A DNA stretch of 64,000 bases from Bosea sp. F3-2 (GCF_008253865.1 NZ_CP042333.1:124001-188000); one strand, 5' to 3'; shown: positions 1-8,836, counted from the stretch's first letter. Notes: generated by a model from the letters alone, not told the origin. Numbers and translations: made by a program.

Positions 1-348
1 CAGCGGCGGCACCGTATCGAGCATCGCCGAATTGATCGCGCCGATATGGAGAACTGCGGACTGCCCGGCGACGACCTCGCGTATGACAGCTTCTAGTTGC
101 TCGGCCTGTGCCGCGAAGCGCCTGACCGCCGGCAGGATCGCGGCCCCAGCCGCACTCAGCACGGTTCCCCTCCGGGATCGATCAAACAACTTCAGGCCCA
201 GCGATCGCTCAAGGATCTGGATCTGCATCGTCAGCGGCGGCTGGGACATGCCGAGCCTCTTCGCAGCCCGGGCGAAATGCTGCTCCTCCGCCACCGCGAG
301 GAACATCCAGAGCTGCTTGACGAGCCGGAAATCGACGACCTCGTGCAA
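1..348 (-). CDS. LysR-family transcriptional regulator, C-terminus cut by window edge
   Basis: The minus strand from 348 down to 1 reads as the N-terminal 116 residues of a LysR-type activator or repressor. The winged helix-turn-helix is typical: VAEEQHFARAAKRLGMSQPP followed by QIQILERSLGLKLFDR. The start is taken as a TTG codon at 348-346, because GGAG lies nine bases upstream and the protein then begins HEVVDFRLVKQLWMF, the usual LysR lead-in. The frame stays open further upstream without an ATG. The effector-binding domain lies outside the window. The gene diverges from the RraA-like pair at 464, which is the classical arrangement for a LysR regulator and its target, so control of that operon is inferred. 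Confidence 0.85.
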   Translation of the reverse strand, partial: MHEVVDFRLVKQLWMFLAVAEEQHFARAAKRLGMSQPPLTMQIQILERSLGLKLFDRSRRGTVLSAAGAAILPAVRRFAAQAEQLEAVIREVVAGQSAVLHIGAINSAMLDTVPPL

Positions 349-463
349 TGGTGAGGGCTCCAGCCGATAGAAGCGACGAGACCACGCCTCTGATCCAATC
401 AAGGTATCACAGATATAACGACATAAGAATATACATATCAGGCGGCATCGCCATAGTCCGGCC
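349..463. promoter_or_regulatory. Divergent promoter region between LysR gene and RraA-like operon
   Basis: This is an AT-rich gap of 115 bases between divergent genes. A weak dyad GATAT (412-416) and ATATC (435-439) with an 18-base spacer could be part of a LysR box. No convincing -35/-10 pair was picked out. Confidence 0.3.
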
Positions 464-1150
464 ATGCAATCGAATCCGGATCGCACCGCCATGTCGAAAC
501 CATCGCATCTCGACCGCCTTGCTGCGCTCGACACCAACACCATCTCCGACGCGCTGGACTTCCTCGGCCTGAAAGGCGCCACCTACGGGCTGCGCCCCCT
601 CTGGGACTGCCCGAAGATCGTCGGGCGGGCCAGCACGATCCAGCTCGGCCCGAAGGCCGACGTTAAGCCCACCGTTCACCTGATCTCGCCCGTCATCGAC
701 GCGGTCGCGAGCGACGACCGCGTGCTTGTCATCGCGGGCGGGCCAGAAGGTATTTCGTGTTGGGGAGACATTCTCGCCAATGCCGCCACGTCGAAGAAGA
801 TCCGCGGCTCCGTTATCGACGGCATGAGCCGGGACATCGAGGGCAGCGAGTCTATCGGCTATCCCGTCTACGGCCGGGGCGTCACCATGATCAGCGCCCG
901 CAACCGCATCGTCCAGATCGACTCTGCGACCCCCGTGACGATGGCGGGCGTCACCGTCAGCGAGGACGATTACGTCATCGCCGACCGTTGCGGCACCGTA
1001 TTCGTCGCGGCGGCGCAGATTGAGCCGGTGCTGGACCTCGCCGAGAAGATCGCCCGCCGACAGGACGGGATGGTCGCAGCCGTGCGCGCCGGCCGCTCTG
1101 TCGCGGACGTCATGCACGACAAAGAATTCGAAGCGATCCGTGCCCATTGA
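464..1150 (+). CDS. RraA-like protein (HMG/CHA aldolase type), paralogue 1
   Basis: This is a 228-residue member of the RraA / 4-hydroxy-4-methyl-2-oxoglutarate aldolase fold. Family enzymes use a divalent metal and an Arg-Asp pair to cleave or decarboxylate 2-keto acids such as HMG, CHA or oxaloacetate. The sequence shows the phosphate/pyruvate-binding stretch WGDILANAA followed by GSVIDGMSRD, which carries the Arg-Asp pair, and a C-terminal helix AEKIARRQDGM. A second ATG at 491 is an alternative start; neither has a strong ribosome site. It is first in a five-gene plus-strand run with a second RraA paralogue, an aminotransferase and a hydrolase. The true substrate cannot be read from sequence. 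RNase E inhibition (classical RraA) is unlikely given the catabolic context. Confidence 0.85.
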   Translation: MQSNPDRTAMSKPSHLDRLAALDTNTISDALDFLGLKGATYGLRPLWDCPKIVGRASTIQLGPKADVKPTVHLISPVIDAVASDDRVLVIAGGPEGISCWGDILANAATSKKIRGSVIDGMSRDIEGSESIGYPVYGRGVTMISARNRIVQIDSATPVTMAGVTVSEDDYVIADRCGTVFVAAAQIEPVLDLAEKIARRQDGMVAAVRAGRSVADVMHDKEFEAIRAH

Positions 1151-1175
1151 GGCGCCTCGGCGATAGGAGATCGAC

Positions 1176-1859
1176 ATGAGCAACAACCCTCGCAAGGCGA
1201 GCGCCGAAGACCGCGAGCTCGTCGGATTGTTCGAGGGGCTCGACACCCCCGGCGTATCGGACGCGATGGATAAGCTGGGCCTGCACGGTCAGGCTCTCGG
1301 CATCATGCCGCTCGCGGATTATGCGCGCGTCGTCGTCGGCCCTGCCTTCACGGTCAAATACGTACCTGCGACGGTTCCACCCGGCACCGTCGGGGATTTC
1401 ATCGACGACGTCGCGGAGGGGGACGTGGTCGTTCTCGACAATGACGGTCGGACCGACTGCACGGTCTGGGGCGACATCATGACCCAGTATGCCGGGCTGC
1501 GCGGAATCGCCGCGACCGTCATCGATGGCGTCTGCCGAGACGTCTCGAAGGCGCTCGCCGACGACTATCCGATGTTCTCGGCCGGGCGCTTCATGCGCAC
1601 CGGAAAGGACCGGGTGCAGGTGGAAACGGTCAACCAGACAGTTTCGATCGGCACGGTCCGGGTCGCGACGAGAGACATCGTCGTAGCCGATGCCAACGGG
1701 GTGGTGATCATCCCCCGAACCCGCGCCCGCGAAGTTGCCGAAACCGCCCGCAAGATCGAAACCGTCGAGGCTGCGATCCGCGAGCGGTTGGCGCAAGGCG
1801 CCACCATCACTGAGGCACGGGCCGCGCTCGGCTACCACACGCTGCAGAGAAAGGGCTGA
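1176..1859 (+). CDS. RraA-like protein (HMG/CHA aldolase type), paralogue 2
   Basis: This is a 227-residue second RraA/HMG-aldolase-family protein, clearly diverged from its neighbour. It retains WGDIMTQYAG and TVIDGVCRD with the Arg-Asp pair expected for metal-dependent aldolase or decarboxylase activity. It starts 25 bases after the first copy with a GGAGA ribosome site. Two unequal paralogues in tandem suggest either a hetero-oligomer or successive keto-acid substrates; the sequence does not decide. The C-terminus, with AAIRERLAQGATITEARAAL, is a normal length for the family. Confidence 0.85.
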   Translation: MSNNPRKASAEDRELVGLFEGLDTPGVSDAMDKLGLHGQALGIMPLADYARVVVGPAFTVKYVPATVPPGTVGDFIDDVAEGDVVVLDNDGRTDCTVWGDIMTQYAGLRGIAATVIDGVCRDVSKALADDYPMFSAGRFMRTGKDRVQVETVNQTVSIGTVRVATRDIVVADANGVVIIPRTRAREVAETARKIETVEAAIRERLAQGATITEARAALGYHTLQRKG

Positions 1860-1965
1860 AGACCCGCCCGGTCCGATCGCTTCGCGCGACCGAACTTCGA
1901 CACACCCCGGCGGCCGGCAATCCTCGCCGGCCGCCGCGATCCGTTTCTGCACAAGGATGACCGCC

Positions 1966-3270
1966 ATGGCCGCTTCGACCGTTACAGATCCAGTCTTGCT
2001 TCGATCCCGGCTGGACTCGCTTCGCGCCGAGCACGCCGCCCTCAAGCAGCGGGGCCTGCAGCTCAACATCGCGCGCGGCAAACCCTCGGAGGAACAGCTC
2101 GCGCTGTCCGACGCGATCCTATCACTACCGGGGCCGGGAGACTGGAAGACCGAAGCGGGCGAGGACGTGCGCAACTATGGCGGCGACCCTCAGGGCGTGC
2201 CCGAGCTTCGCGCGCTGATGAGCCCGATCCTCGACCTGCCCGCCTCGCAGATCGTGGCCGGCGGCAATTCGAGCCTTGCAATGATGCACGACTGCCTGGT
2301 CTGGGCTTTGCTGAAGGGCGTGCCGGGCTCGACGGAGCCGTGGTCGCGCGTCGAAAAGCCGGCTTTCATCTGCCCGGCGCCGGGGTATGAGAAGCATCAT
2401 ACGATGTGCGTGGAATACGGCATCGAGCTGCTGCCGGTAGCGGTGACGCCTACGGGACCCGACATGGATGCCGTCGAGGCGCTGGCGGCCGATCCGCGGG
2501 TCAAGGGCATATGGTGCGTTCCGACCTATGCTAACCCCACTGGCGAGACCTATTCCGACGAGACCGCGCGCCGCCTGGCCGCGATGAAGACCGGCGCTCC
2601 CGACTTCCGCCTATTCTGGGACGACGCCTATCTCGTGCATCATCTCAGCGGCAACGGCGTGACGCGGACGAACATCGTCGCGCTCTGCGCCGCCGCCGGC
2701 CATCCCGACCGGGCCTTCGTCTTCGCCTCGACCTCGAAGATAACGCTCGCCAGCGCCGGCGTCGGCTTCTTCGCCTCGTCGCCGGCCAACGTCGCCTGGT
2801 ATCTGGCCCGCGACGGCAAGCGCGGCGTCGGCCCCGACAAGCTGAACCAGCTCCGCCATGTGCGCTTCCTTAAGGACGCGGATGGGCTGCGCGACCATAT
2901 GGAAAAGCAGCGCGCGCTGCTGGCGCCGAAATTCGCCGCCGTGCTCGACGGCCTGTCCCGGCGGCTCGCCGGAACCGGCGTCGCCTCCTGGTCAAACCCG
3001 CTCGGCGGCTACTTCATCAGCATCGAGGCGCTGCCCGGCACCGCCCGGCGCGCGGTGGAGCTCGCGCAGGAAGCCGGCGTCACCCTGACTGTAGCGGGCT
3101 CGACCTGGCCACATGGTAAGGACCCGCAGGACAGCAACATCCGCATCGCTCCGAGCTACGCTCCCCTCGCGGACGTGAAGGCCGCCGCCGACATCATCGG
3201 GCTGTCGATCCTGCTCGCCGCGGCCGAAACCCTCTTGACCAACAACGCGCGCAACAAGGTGGCGGAATGA
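1966..3270 (+). CDS. PLP-dependent class I aminotransferase (aspartate-aminotransferase Ic type)
   Basis: This is a fold-type I aminotransferase of about 434 residues, of the subgroup sometimes listed as putative aspartate/alanine aminotransferase. Visible features are the pyridoxal-contact stretch GGNSSLAMMHD, the substrate-side VPTYANPTG, the aspartate that holds the PLP nitrogen in LFWDDAYLVHH, and the Schiff-base lysine in STSKITLASAG. The start at 1966 is preferred because AAGG lies nine bases upstream; an in-frame ATG at 1957 and a longer open frame also exist. It would interconvert an amino acid and a 2-keto acid, which fits the two keto-acid aldolases upstream. The downstream hydrolase overlaps it by ATGA, so the two are translationally coupled. 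Confidence 0.88.
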   Translation: MAASTVTDPVLLRSRLDSLRAEHAALKQRGLQLNIARGKPSEEQLALSDAILSLPGPGDWKTEAGEDVRNYGGDPQGVPELRALMSPILDLPASQIVAGGNSSLAMMHDCLVWALLKGVPGSTEPWSRVEKPAFICPAPGYEKHHTMCVEYGIELLPVAVTPTGPDMDAVEALAADPRVKGIWCVPTYANPTGETYSDETARRLAAMKTGAPDFRLFWDDAYLVHHLSGNGVTRTNIVALCAAAGHPDRAFVFASTSKITLASAGVGFFASSPANVAWYLARDGKRGVGPDKLNQLRHVRFLKDADGLRDHMEKQRALLAPKFAAVLDGLSRRLAGTGVASWSNPLGGYFISIEALPGTARRAVELAQEAGVTLTVAGSTWPHGKDPQDSNIRIAPSYAPLADVKAAADIIGLSILLAAAETLLTNNARNKVAE

Positions 3271-4085
3271 CGAATATCTCCTACGAGCGGCTTCCGCTCA
3301 CGATCCAGGGCACCGCGCTCGATATCGCCGCGATCTCCCGGAATGGCACGCGCGAGCCGATCCTGTTCCTTCACGGCTTCGGCTCGACCAAGGAAGACTA
3401 TGCCGACATCGCCCGGCATTCCGCGTTCGACGGCCACGCGTTCCTCGCCTATGACGCGCCGGGCTGTGGCGAGAGCCGCTGTTCCGACCTCTCGAAGCTG
3501 AGCATGCCCTTCCTGATCGAGACGGCGCTCGCCGTGCTCGACGTGGCCGGCTATGACCGCTTCCACCTCATCGGCCATTCGATGGGCGGCCTCACCGCCG
3601 CCCTGGTGGCCCATGCCGTGCCGGATCGGGTGCTGAGCTTCGTCAACATCAAGGGAAATCTTGCCGCGGAGGACTGCTTCCTCAGCCGCCAGATCTTCCA
3701 GTACGCTGCGAGCGACGACGAGCGCTTCCTCGACGATTTTATCGCACGCACGCGGCTCGCGCCCGCCTATTCCAGCGCGCTTTTCGCAGCGAGCCTACGC
3801 CACAAAGTCAGGCCCGGCTCGGTGCGGCCAATCTTCGAGTCGATGGTCGCGTTCTCCGACACGGCCGGACTGCTGGAGAAATTCATCGCTCTCCCCTGCC
3901 CGCGCATGTTCATGTACGGGGTGGAATATGCGGGGCTCAGCTATCTTCCGGCCCTTGACCAGGGCGGAGTCATCCTCTGCGAAATACCTGAGTGCGGCCA
4001 CTTTCCGATGTATTCGAACCCACCGGCGATGTGGGACGCCATCGCGGCCTTCCACAAGGATCGGTGCCGCAGCGGCTCGCTGTGA
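3267..4085 (+). CDS. Alpha/beta hydrolase
   Basis: This is a 272-residue serine hydrolase of the alpha/beta fold. The oxyanion-hole strand ends in LFLHGFGS (about 34-40), the nucleophile elbow is GHSMGG with Ser at about 105, and the catalytic His is in ECGHFPMY near 250. Its ATG overlaps the stop of the aminotransferase by four bases, marking it as the last gene of the RraA-RraA-aminotransferase operon. It may hydrolyse an ester, lactone or C-C bond that feeds the keto acids handled upstream; substrate unknown. There is no signal peptide, so it is cytoplasmic. Confidence 0.85.
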   Translation: MTNISYERLPLTIQGTALDIAAISRNGTREPILFLHGFGSTKEDYADIARHSAFDGHAFLAYDAPGCGESRCSDLSKLSMPFLIETALAVLDVAGYDRFHLIGHSMGGLTAALVAHAVPDRVLSFVNIKGNLAAEDCFLSRQIFQYAASDDERFLDDFIARTRLAPAYSSALFAASLRHKVRPGSVRPIFESMVAFSDTAGLLEKFIALPCPRMFMYGVEYAGLSYLPALDQGGVILCEIPECGHFPMYSNPPAMWDAIAAFHKDRCRSGSL

Positions 4086-4109
4086 CGCGCGACGAAGCGC
4101 GCATCACAG
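4080..4109. terminator. Hairpin between convergent hydrolase and amidase genes
   Basis: CTGTGA-C-GCGCG (4080-4091) pairs with 4098-4109 across a six-base loop, with a single C-A mismatch. The stop codon of the hydrolase lies inside the stem. There is only a short T stretch after it, so it may act as a weak bidirectional terminator or an mRNA 3' end protector. Confidence 0.55.
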
Positions 4110-4126
4110 TTATCCATTCAATGCCC

Positions 4127-5578
4127 TCAGGCGGTGATCATCGGCGGCACCTTGCGATGATGTGAGGTGTCGCGCTGGAAAGCGTCCGCGATTTTCAGGA
4201 GCCTCGCCTCCGAGAAGGGGCGTCCCTGGATCTGGAGCCCGACCGGCATGCCGTTGTCGTCGAAGCCACACGGCGCGCTGAGCGAGGGCAGTCCTAGATA
4301 GTTCATCGGCCGCGTGTTGGACGAGACCGCGTTAAGCGACATCGGACTGAAAACGTCCATCGCATTGCCGGTCCCGGCTGCGATGTCGGTAGCGGCAAGC
4401 GTCGGTACCTGGATGCGGATTGTAGGCGCGACGAAGACGTCGACCTCCGTGAACACGGCCCGGCACACCGACCGCAGGACCGGGCCGCGCCGTGAGAGCG
4501 CCTCGACATAGGCCGCGGCCGGGACCGCCAGGTTCGCATATAGCCGCGAGTTCAGCGGCACACCGTAATCCTGCGGTCGCGACCGCATCCACTGCGCATG
4601 AATGGTGGCACCCTCCACCCGCGACAGCAGATTGCAATAGGCGACGACTGCATCCATCTCCGGGATGGTGACACGCCGCAGAACCGCTCCACGGCCTTCG
4701 AGTACCTTCAGAGCCTCTTCGAACGCCCGCATGATGTCGGGGGACACACCGTCGAGGAAGTAGTTCTCGGGGACGCCGACCTTCAGGCCCCGCAGGTCAC
4801 CGTCCAGAGCCTCCTCATAATCGGGCACCGGTTCGGAGCTGCTGGTTGTATCGCGGGGGTCGGCGCCGGCGACAACCGACAGCATGCGCGCGCAATCCTG
4901 CGCGCTTCGCGCCAGAGGACCGACATTGTCGGCGGAGAACGCCAGGGGCATGACGCCATGGCGCGAAACTCGCGTCTGCGTCGGCTTGAGCCCGGTGACC
5001 CCGCACATGGAAGACGGCAGTCGGACGGAACCGCCGGTATCGGAGCCCAGGGACGCATAGACAAGGCGCGCTGCGACGGCCGCTCCGGAACCCGAGGAGG
5101 ATCCGCCAGGGCAGTAATCGCGATTCCACGGGTTGCGGCAATGCCCGAAATACTCGTTGTGACCCGTGGCGTTCATGGCGAACTCAGCCATGTTCAGCCC
5201 ACCGATCGCGAAAGCACCCTCCCCCTCGAGGCGCTCGATCACGGTCGCCGTATAGGACGGCCTGAAATCCTCTCGAAGCCTGGAGCCGCAGGTTGAGATC
5301 CGACCCTTGCTGTAGAACATGTCCTTGTGGGCGAGGGGCACACCGTGCAGCTTGCCCCGTTCCGATCTCGGCGCCTTGTCTAGCGACGCGGCGGTCTCCA
5401 GCGCCCTTTCCTCATCCAACCACAGGAAAGCGTTCAGCGCTTTCGCGTGCGTCCGGATAGCCGCTAGCACGGCTTGAGTGAGATCGACTGAGGTCACCTC
5501 GCCTGCGGCGATCGCGGCGGCGGCTTGGACGAGACCCAGTGACGTCAGGTCGCCCGAAACTTCCATCGCCGCATTCAT
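4127..5578 (-). CDS. Amidase-signature hydrolase (AtzE-like amidase)
   Basis: This is a 483-residue amidase-signature enzyme. The catalytic Lys is K85 in PLAHKDMF, the glycine/serine loop is GGSSSGSG at about 158-165, and the nucleophile Ser is at about 184 in SDTGGSVR. Such enzymes hydrolyse amides, carbamoyl groups or Glu-tRNA amides. The gene is preceded in the same operon, with a four-base ATGA overlap, by a tiny AtzG-like protein. That pairing is established for AtzE (1-carboxybiuret hydrolase), where the small partner is needed for stability, so an AtzEG-like complex acting on an N-carboxylated or N-carbamoyl compound is the best inference. The gatCAB function is unlikely because no gatB is near. 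Confidence 0.85.
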   Translation of the reverse strand: MNAAMEVSGDLTSLGLVQAAAAIAAGEVTSVDLTQAVLAAIRTHAKALNAFLWLDEERALETAASLDKAPRSERGKLHGVPLAHKDMFYSKGRISTCGSRLREDFRPSYTATVIERLEGEGAFAIGGLNMAEFAMNATGHNEYFGHCRNPWNRDYCPGGSSSGSGAAVAARLVYASLGSDTGGSVRLPSSMCGVTGLKPTQTRVSRHGVMPLAFSADNVGPLARSAQDCARMLSVVAGADPRDTTSSSEPVPDYEEALDGDLRGLKVGVPENYFLDGVSPDIMRAFEEALKVLEGRGAVLRRVTIPEMDAVVAYCNLLSRVEGATIHAQWMRSRPQDYGVPLNSRLYANLAVPAAAYVEALSRRGPVLRSVCRAVFTEVDVFVAPTIRIQVPTLAATDIAAGTGNAMDVFSPMSLNAVSSNTRPMNYLGLPSLSAPCGFDDNGMPVGLQIQGRPFSEARLLKIADAFQRDTSHHRKVPPMITA

Positions 5579-5781
5579 GCGTTGCGCTCCTTCTCTTCAT
5601 GTAGAACGGCCTCGAAGGTCGCCGGCTCGTCCTCGAACGAAAGCTGGCCTCGCAGAGAGGCCATGCCGTCGATCAAACTGCTGAGGCTGCCGGCCAGCTC
5701 GTCTCCGATGCGATTTGGCGATGTCACATCGAACCAGGCGGCAACGTAACCGCCGCTAAGCGTCTTAATGTCGGGAGGCAT
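5575..5781 (-). CDS. AtzG-like small amidase partner (DUF4089-like)
   Basis: This is a 68-residue acidic helical protein that ends EDEPATFEAVLHEEKERNA. The Glu-Pro-Ala near the C-terminus and the position directly before an amidase are the hallmarks of AtzG/DUF4089 proteins, which wrap the amidase much as GatC wraps GatA. The start is set at ATG 5781, which has GGAAAG seven bases upstream; a TTG at 5796 in frame is less likely. Its stop overlaps the amidase ATG by four bases, so the two products are made together. The assignment rests on a short motif and on context. Confidence 0.65.
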   Translation of the reverse strand: MPPDIKTLSGGYVAAWFDVTSPNRIGDELAGSLSSLIDGMASLRGQLSFEDEPATFEAVLHEEKERNA

Positions 5782-6325
5782 GACTCGGCTTTCCAATCTT
5801 TCGTGCGGTCACCCGGGACACGGTCAGCCTGCCCCGCGCGAGAAAAACCAACAGGCTGGCCTAGAAAATTATATCCAATCAGAGTATGAATGGATACACG
5901 TAATGTGAACTGCATCTCCTTGAGGCCCTAAAGTGCCGGTTTCCGGACTTGCGAGCATCGCAGGAATTATCGCAGCGAACGATCTCGGTAGGTCGGAGGC
6001 GTTGGGCGTGACCGAGAGTGGCGGCTACCTCTGCTAATGAAACGCCAAACTAACTCCAAGCTCAGAACGTGGAATTAGTGTATACCATCGTTTTAGAGGC
6101 GCAAATGAATCAACTATTACGCCTATTGATATATCATATCTGGAATAAATTGCCCGTAATACAGGAGTTATGGTTCATTTTTTGCAGATCGTTGACAAAA
6201 AATGATCACTTCGAGCGCATATCATATTGCTACTCAATTACGGTTGTTGAACATCATCTTCAGCAATTGAGCCGGCTGAACTCAATTCACCAACGGTCGT
6301 TGGATAACGTCACGGGACTATCGTA
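5782..6325. promoter_or_regulatory. Divergent intergenic region between AtzG-like/amidase and pxpA
   Basis: This 544-base gap holds no convincing gene. On the minus strand a perfect TATAAT box (5873-5868) is a good -10 for the small protein/amidase operon. It sits within a dyad TATCCA (5872-5877) / TGGATA (5891-5896) with a 13-base spacer. From about 6040 to 6310 base composition drops sharply in GC, as expected of the pxpA promoter. TTGACA occurs at 6192-6197 but lacks a well-spaced -10. Confidence 0.5.
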
Positions 6326-7093
6326 ATGCGCATCGACATTAACTCCGATCTCGGCGAAGGCTTCGGCCGCTGGCGCCTGGGCGACGACGAAGAGCTCGTC
6401 AAGATCGTCTCCTCCGCTAACGTCGCATGTGGCTTCCATGCCGGCGACGCCGTCATCATGACGCGGATGGCGGAGGCCTCGAAGCAATACGGCCTGGCTC
6501 TGGGAGCCCATATAGGCCTGCCCGACCTGCTCGGGTTCGGGCGCGTGCAGATGAAGATCGATCCGCGCGACATGCAGAAGCACGCGCTCTATCAACTTGG
6601 CGCGCTCTCGGCCATCGCCAAGGTCGCCGGCTATTCGGTGACCCATGCGGGCACCCATGGCGTTTTCGGTGAAATGTCGCGCGAGCATCCCGAATATCTG
6701 CAACTGATCTTCGACGTGTTCGCCGCATTCGACAAGGACATCATCATTCCGGCCGAACCCAACAGCCCCTGGCAAGCCTATGCCCGATCGATCGGCCTGC
6801 GCACAGTTGGCCGGATCTTCGCCGACCGCGCTTATACCGACGACGGGCACCTGGTCAGCCGGGCAAAGCCGGGCGCGGTCATTACCGACCTCCATGAAGT
6901 GCGGACCCGTATCGAGCAGTTTTTGCACGACGGCACCATCACCGCGCAGTCCGGAAAGCGGCTCAAGGTCGATGCAAAATGCGTTCTGGTTCATTCCGAC
7001 ACGCCCGGCGCTGTTGCAATCGCCAGGACCATTCGGGAGACCGTCGAGGCCGGGGGAGGAGAGATCGTGCCTTTGACCGAGCTTGCGGAGTAA
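6326..7093 (+). CDS. pxpA: 5-oxoprolinase subunit A (LamB/YcsF family), copy 1
   Basis: This is a 255-residue LamB/YcsF protein. It begins IDINSDLGEGFGRW and carries SANVACGFHAGDA, GAHIGLPDLLGFGR and the C-terminal VLVHSDTPGA, all diagnostic of PxpA. PxpA with PxpB and PxpC forms the prokaryotic ATP-dependent 5-oxoprolinase that opens pyroglutamate to glutamate. Here pxpA is unusual in standing alone, co-directional with a Dpp-type transporter, while the nearest pxpB and pxpC lie on the other strand at 14284-15983. Sequence difference from the second pxpA (27742) suggests separate origin and perhaps a different cyclic amide substrate. Confidence 0.9.
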   Translation: MRIDINSDLGEGFGRWRLGDDEELVKIVSSANVACGFHAGDAVIMTRMAEASKQYGLALGAHIGLPDLLGFGRVQMKIDPRDMQKHALYQLGALSAIAKVAGYSVTHAGTHGVFGEMSREHPEYLQLIFDVFAAFDKDIIIPAEPNSPWQAYARSIGLRTVGRIFADRAYTDDGHLVSRAKPGAVITDLHEVRTRIEQFLHDGTITAQSGKRLKVDAKCVLVHSDTPGAVAIARTIRETVEAGGGEIVPLTELAE

Positions 7094-7192
7094 AGCGGCG
7101 GTCGAGAATACCTGGCGCCGGAACGGGTGCCGGCTCATGGGAAGCGCGCAAAACGGCGGTTTCCGAACCAATCAAAAATCGAGGGGATTATC

Positions 7193-8836
7193 ATGAACAG
7201 CAAGTTCGACATTTCGCGCCGCGAACTCATCATGGCCGGGGCGGCCGCCGCGATCGTCGCCGGCGGGACCGGCCCTGCCCTGGCGCAGACTGGGGCGAAA
7301 CCCGCTCCAAAGGGGCAAGCGATCCTTGGCTTCTCGCAAGAGATCAAGGTCCTCAACCCGCACGCCTTCGCCCTGATCGTCGATCGCGCTATCTGGCCGG
7401 CGCTGTATGACCAGCTCTGGGAGATCGACGCGAAGGGCAATTACGTCCCGAAGCTGGCGAAAGAGGTGCCCTCGCTAGAGAACGGCGGCATTTCCAAGGA
7501 CGGGCTGACCTGGACGGTAAAGCTGCGTGAGAACATCAAATGGCATGACGGCAAGCCGTTCACCGCCGACGACGTCAAGTTCAATCTCGAACTGCTCAAC
7601 GCGCCCAATTTCAAGGCGATGTCGAGGCGCGGGCACGAGCTGATCAAAGAGATCAAGGTTCTCGGTCCGCACGAGGTGTCGTGGACGATGTCACAGCCCT
7701 TTGCGCCCTATCTCTCGCTAATGGCCTGGGTCTTCCTGGTCCCCAAGCACGCCTTCGACGGCGTCGACCCGAACGAGGCGCCGTTCAACAACGCGCCGAT
7801 CGGCACGGGGCCATTCCGTTGGGGCGAGAAGGTGGCGGGCAACCAGATCCTGCTGCGGGCGAACACCGAGTACTGGGGCGAGGGCCCGTACCTCGAACGC
7901 CTCGTCTTCAAATACATTCCCGACGCTACGGCGATGTACGCTCAGTTCAAAGGCGGCCAGATTGACTATATCGGCATTCGCGGCATCCTTCCCAACCTGT
8001 ATGCGGAGGCCAAGGCCCTCCCCGGCCGCAAGGTCACATCGAACGCCGGAGCTTCGGTCGAAGGCATCGCGTTCAACCTGTCCAACCCCGTGCTCGCGGA
8101 CAAGGCGGTGCGGCAGGCGCTCTACTTTGCAATCAACAAATCGGTCATCATCGACATCGTGACGGAAGGCACGGCCTTGCCGGCTGAAAGCGTCTACCCG
8201 TCCAGCAGCTGGGCCTATAACGACAAGATTCCCCCTCACCAGTTCGACCTCGCGCGAGCTAACGCATTGCTCGACCAGGCCGGCTGGGTGCGTGGCGCGG
8301 ACGGCATTCGCTCAAAAGGTGGGAAACGCCTCGAATTTGCCGTCTCCTCCACGTCGGGAGACGAAATACGCGAGCAGATCGAACAGATATTGGTTCAGGA
8401 TTGGCAGAAGATCGGCGTCTCGCTCAAGGTGGACAACAAGGCCGCCGCATTCCTTTTCGGCTCCTTCCTGCAGAAATCGCAGTTCGAGGCGATGCTCACG
8501 ACGGCCAATTACTTCCTCGGCGAGGATCCGGACTGCAGCGCCCGTTTTTCGGCCAGTAGCATCCCGAACAAGACCGGCAGCGGCAGCAACTATTATTACT
8601 ATGAGAACGCGGAAGCCGATCAGCTCCTCGCCAAGGGCGTCGTGACCTTCGACCGGGGGGAGCGGAAAGCAATCTATGCCCGCGTGCAGGAATTGCTGCG
8701 CGAGGACCTGCCGATCCTGCCGATCTACCGTCCAGCCGTGATCGAAGGCACAAAGGCCAACCTAACCGGTTATGTGGACAATCCCAACATGCCGAACAAC
8801 GTCTGGAACGTTGGAACTTGGCGGCTGGTCGGCTGA
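7193..8836 (+). CDS. ABC transporter substrate-binding protein, peptide/nickel (DppA) class
   Basis: This is a periplasmic binding protein of 547 residues in the SBP_bac_5 family. The N-terminus has a Tat-type signal (SRRELIM at 8-14, then a hydrophobic Ala/Gly run and an Ala-Leu-Ala-Gln cleavage region near residue 31). The body has DGLTWTVKLRENIKWHDGKP and the usual GTGPFRW loop. The start at 7193 follows GAGGGG. It is the binding component for the two permeases that follow and presumably captures a peptide, opine or other amide that feeds pxpA upstream. No ATPase gene accompanies the set. Confidence 0.88.
   Translation: MNSKFDISRRELIMAGAAAAIVAGGTGPALAQTGAKPAPKGQAILGFSQEIKVLNPHAFALIVDRAIWPALYDQLWEIDAKGNYVPKLAKEVPSLENGGISKDGLTWTVKLRENIKWHDGKPFTADDVKFNLELLNAPNFKAMSRRGHELIKEIKVLGPHEVSWTMSQPFAPYLSLMAWVFLVPKHAFDGVDPNEAPFNNAPIGTGPFRWGEKVAGNQILLRANTEYWGEGPYLERLVFKYIPDATAMYAQFKGGQIDYIGIRGILPNLYAEAKALPGRKVTSNAGASVEGIAFNLSNPVLADKAVRQALYFAINKSVIIDIVTEGTALPAESVYPSSSWAYNDKIPPHQFDLARANALLDQAGWVRGADGIRSKGGKRLEFAVSSTSGDEIREQIEQILVQDWQKIGVSLKVDNKAAAFLFGSFLQKSQFEAMLTTANYFLGEDPDCSARFSASSIPNKTGSGSNYYYYENAEADQLLAKGVVTFDRGERKAIYARVQELLREDLPILPIYRPAVIEGTKANLTGYVDNPNMPNNVWNVGTWRLVG

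Noticed and set aside
1735..1965. 77-codon N-terminal extension of the aminotransferase
   Set aside because: It overlaps the end of the second RraA-like gene and has no aminotransferase similarity.
6192..6228. TTGACA at 6192-6197 as the -35 box of pxpA copy 1
   Set aside because: The nearest -10-like hexamers are 19 or 22 bases away, outside a normal spacer.
6069..6326. Plus-strand open frame of 85 codons in the low-GC stretch before pxpA
   Set aside because: No ribosome site, no family, overlaps the pxpA start and lies in promoter-like AT-rich sequence.
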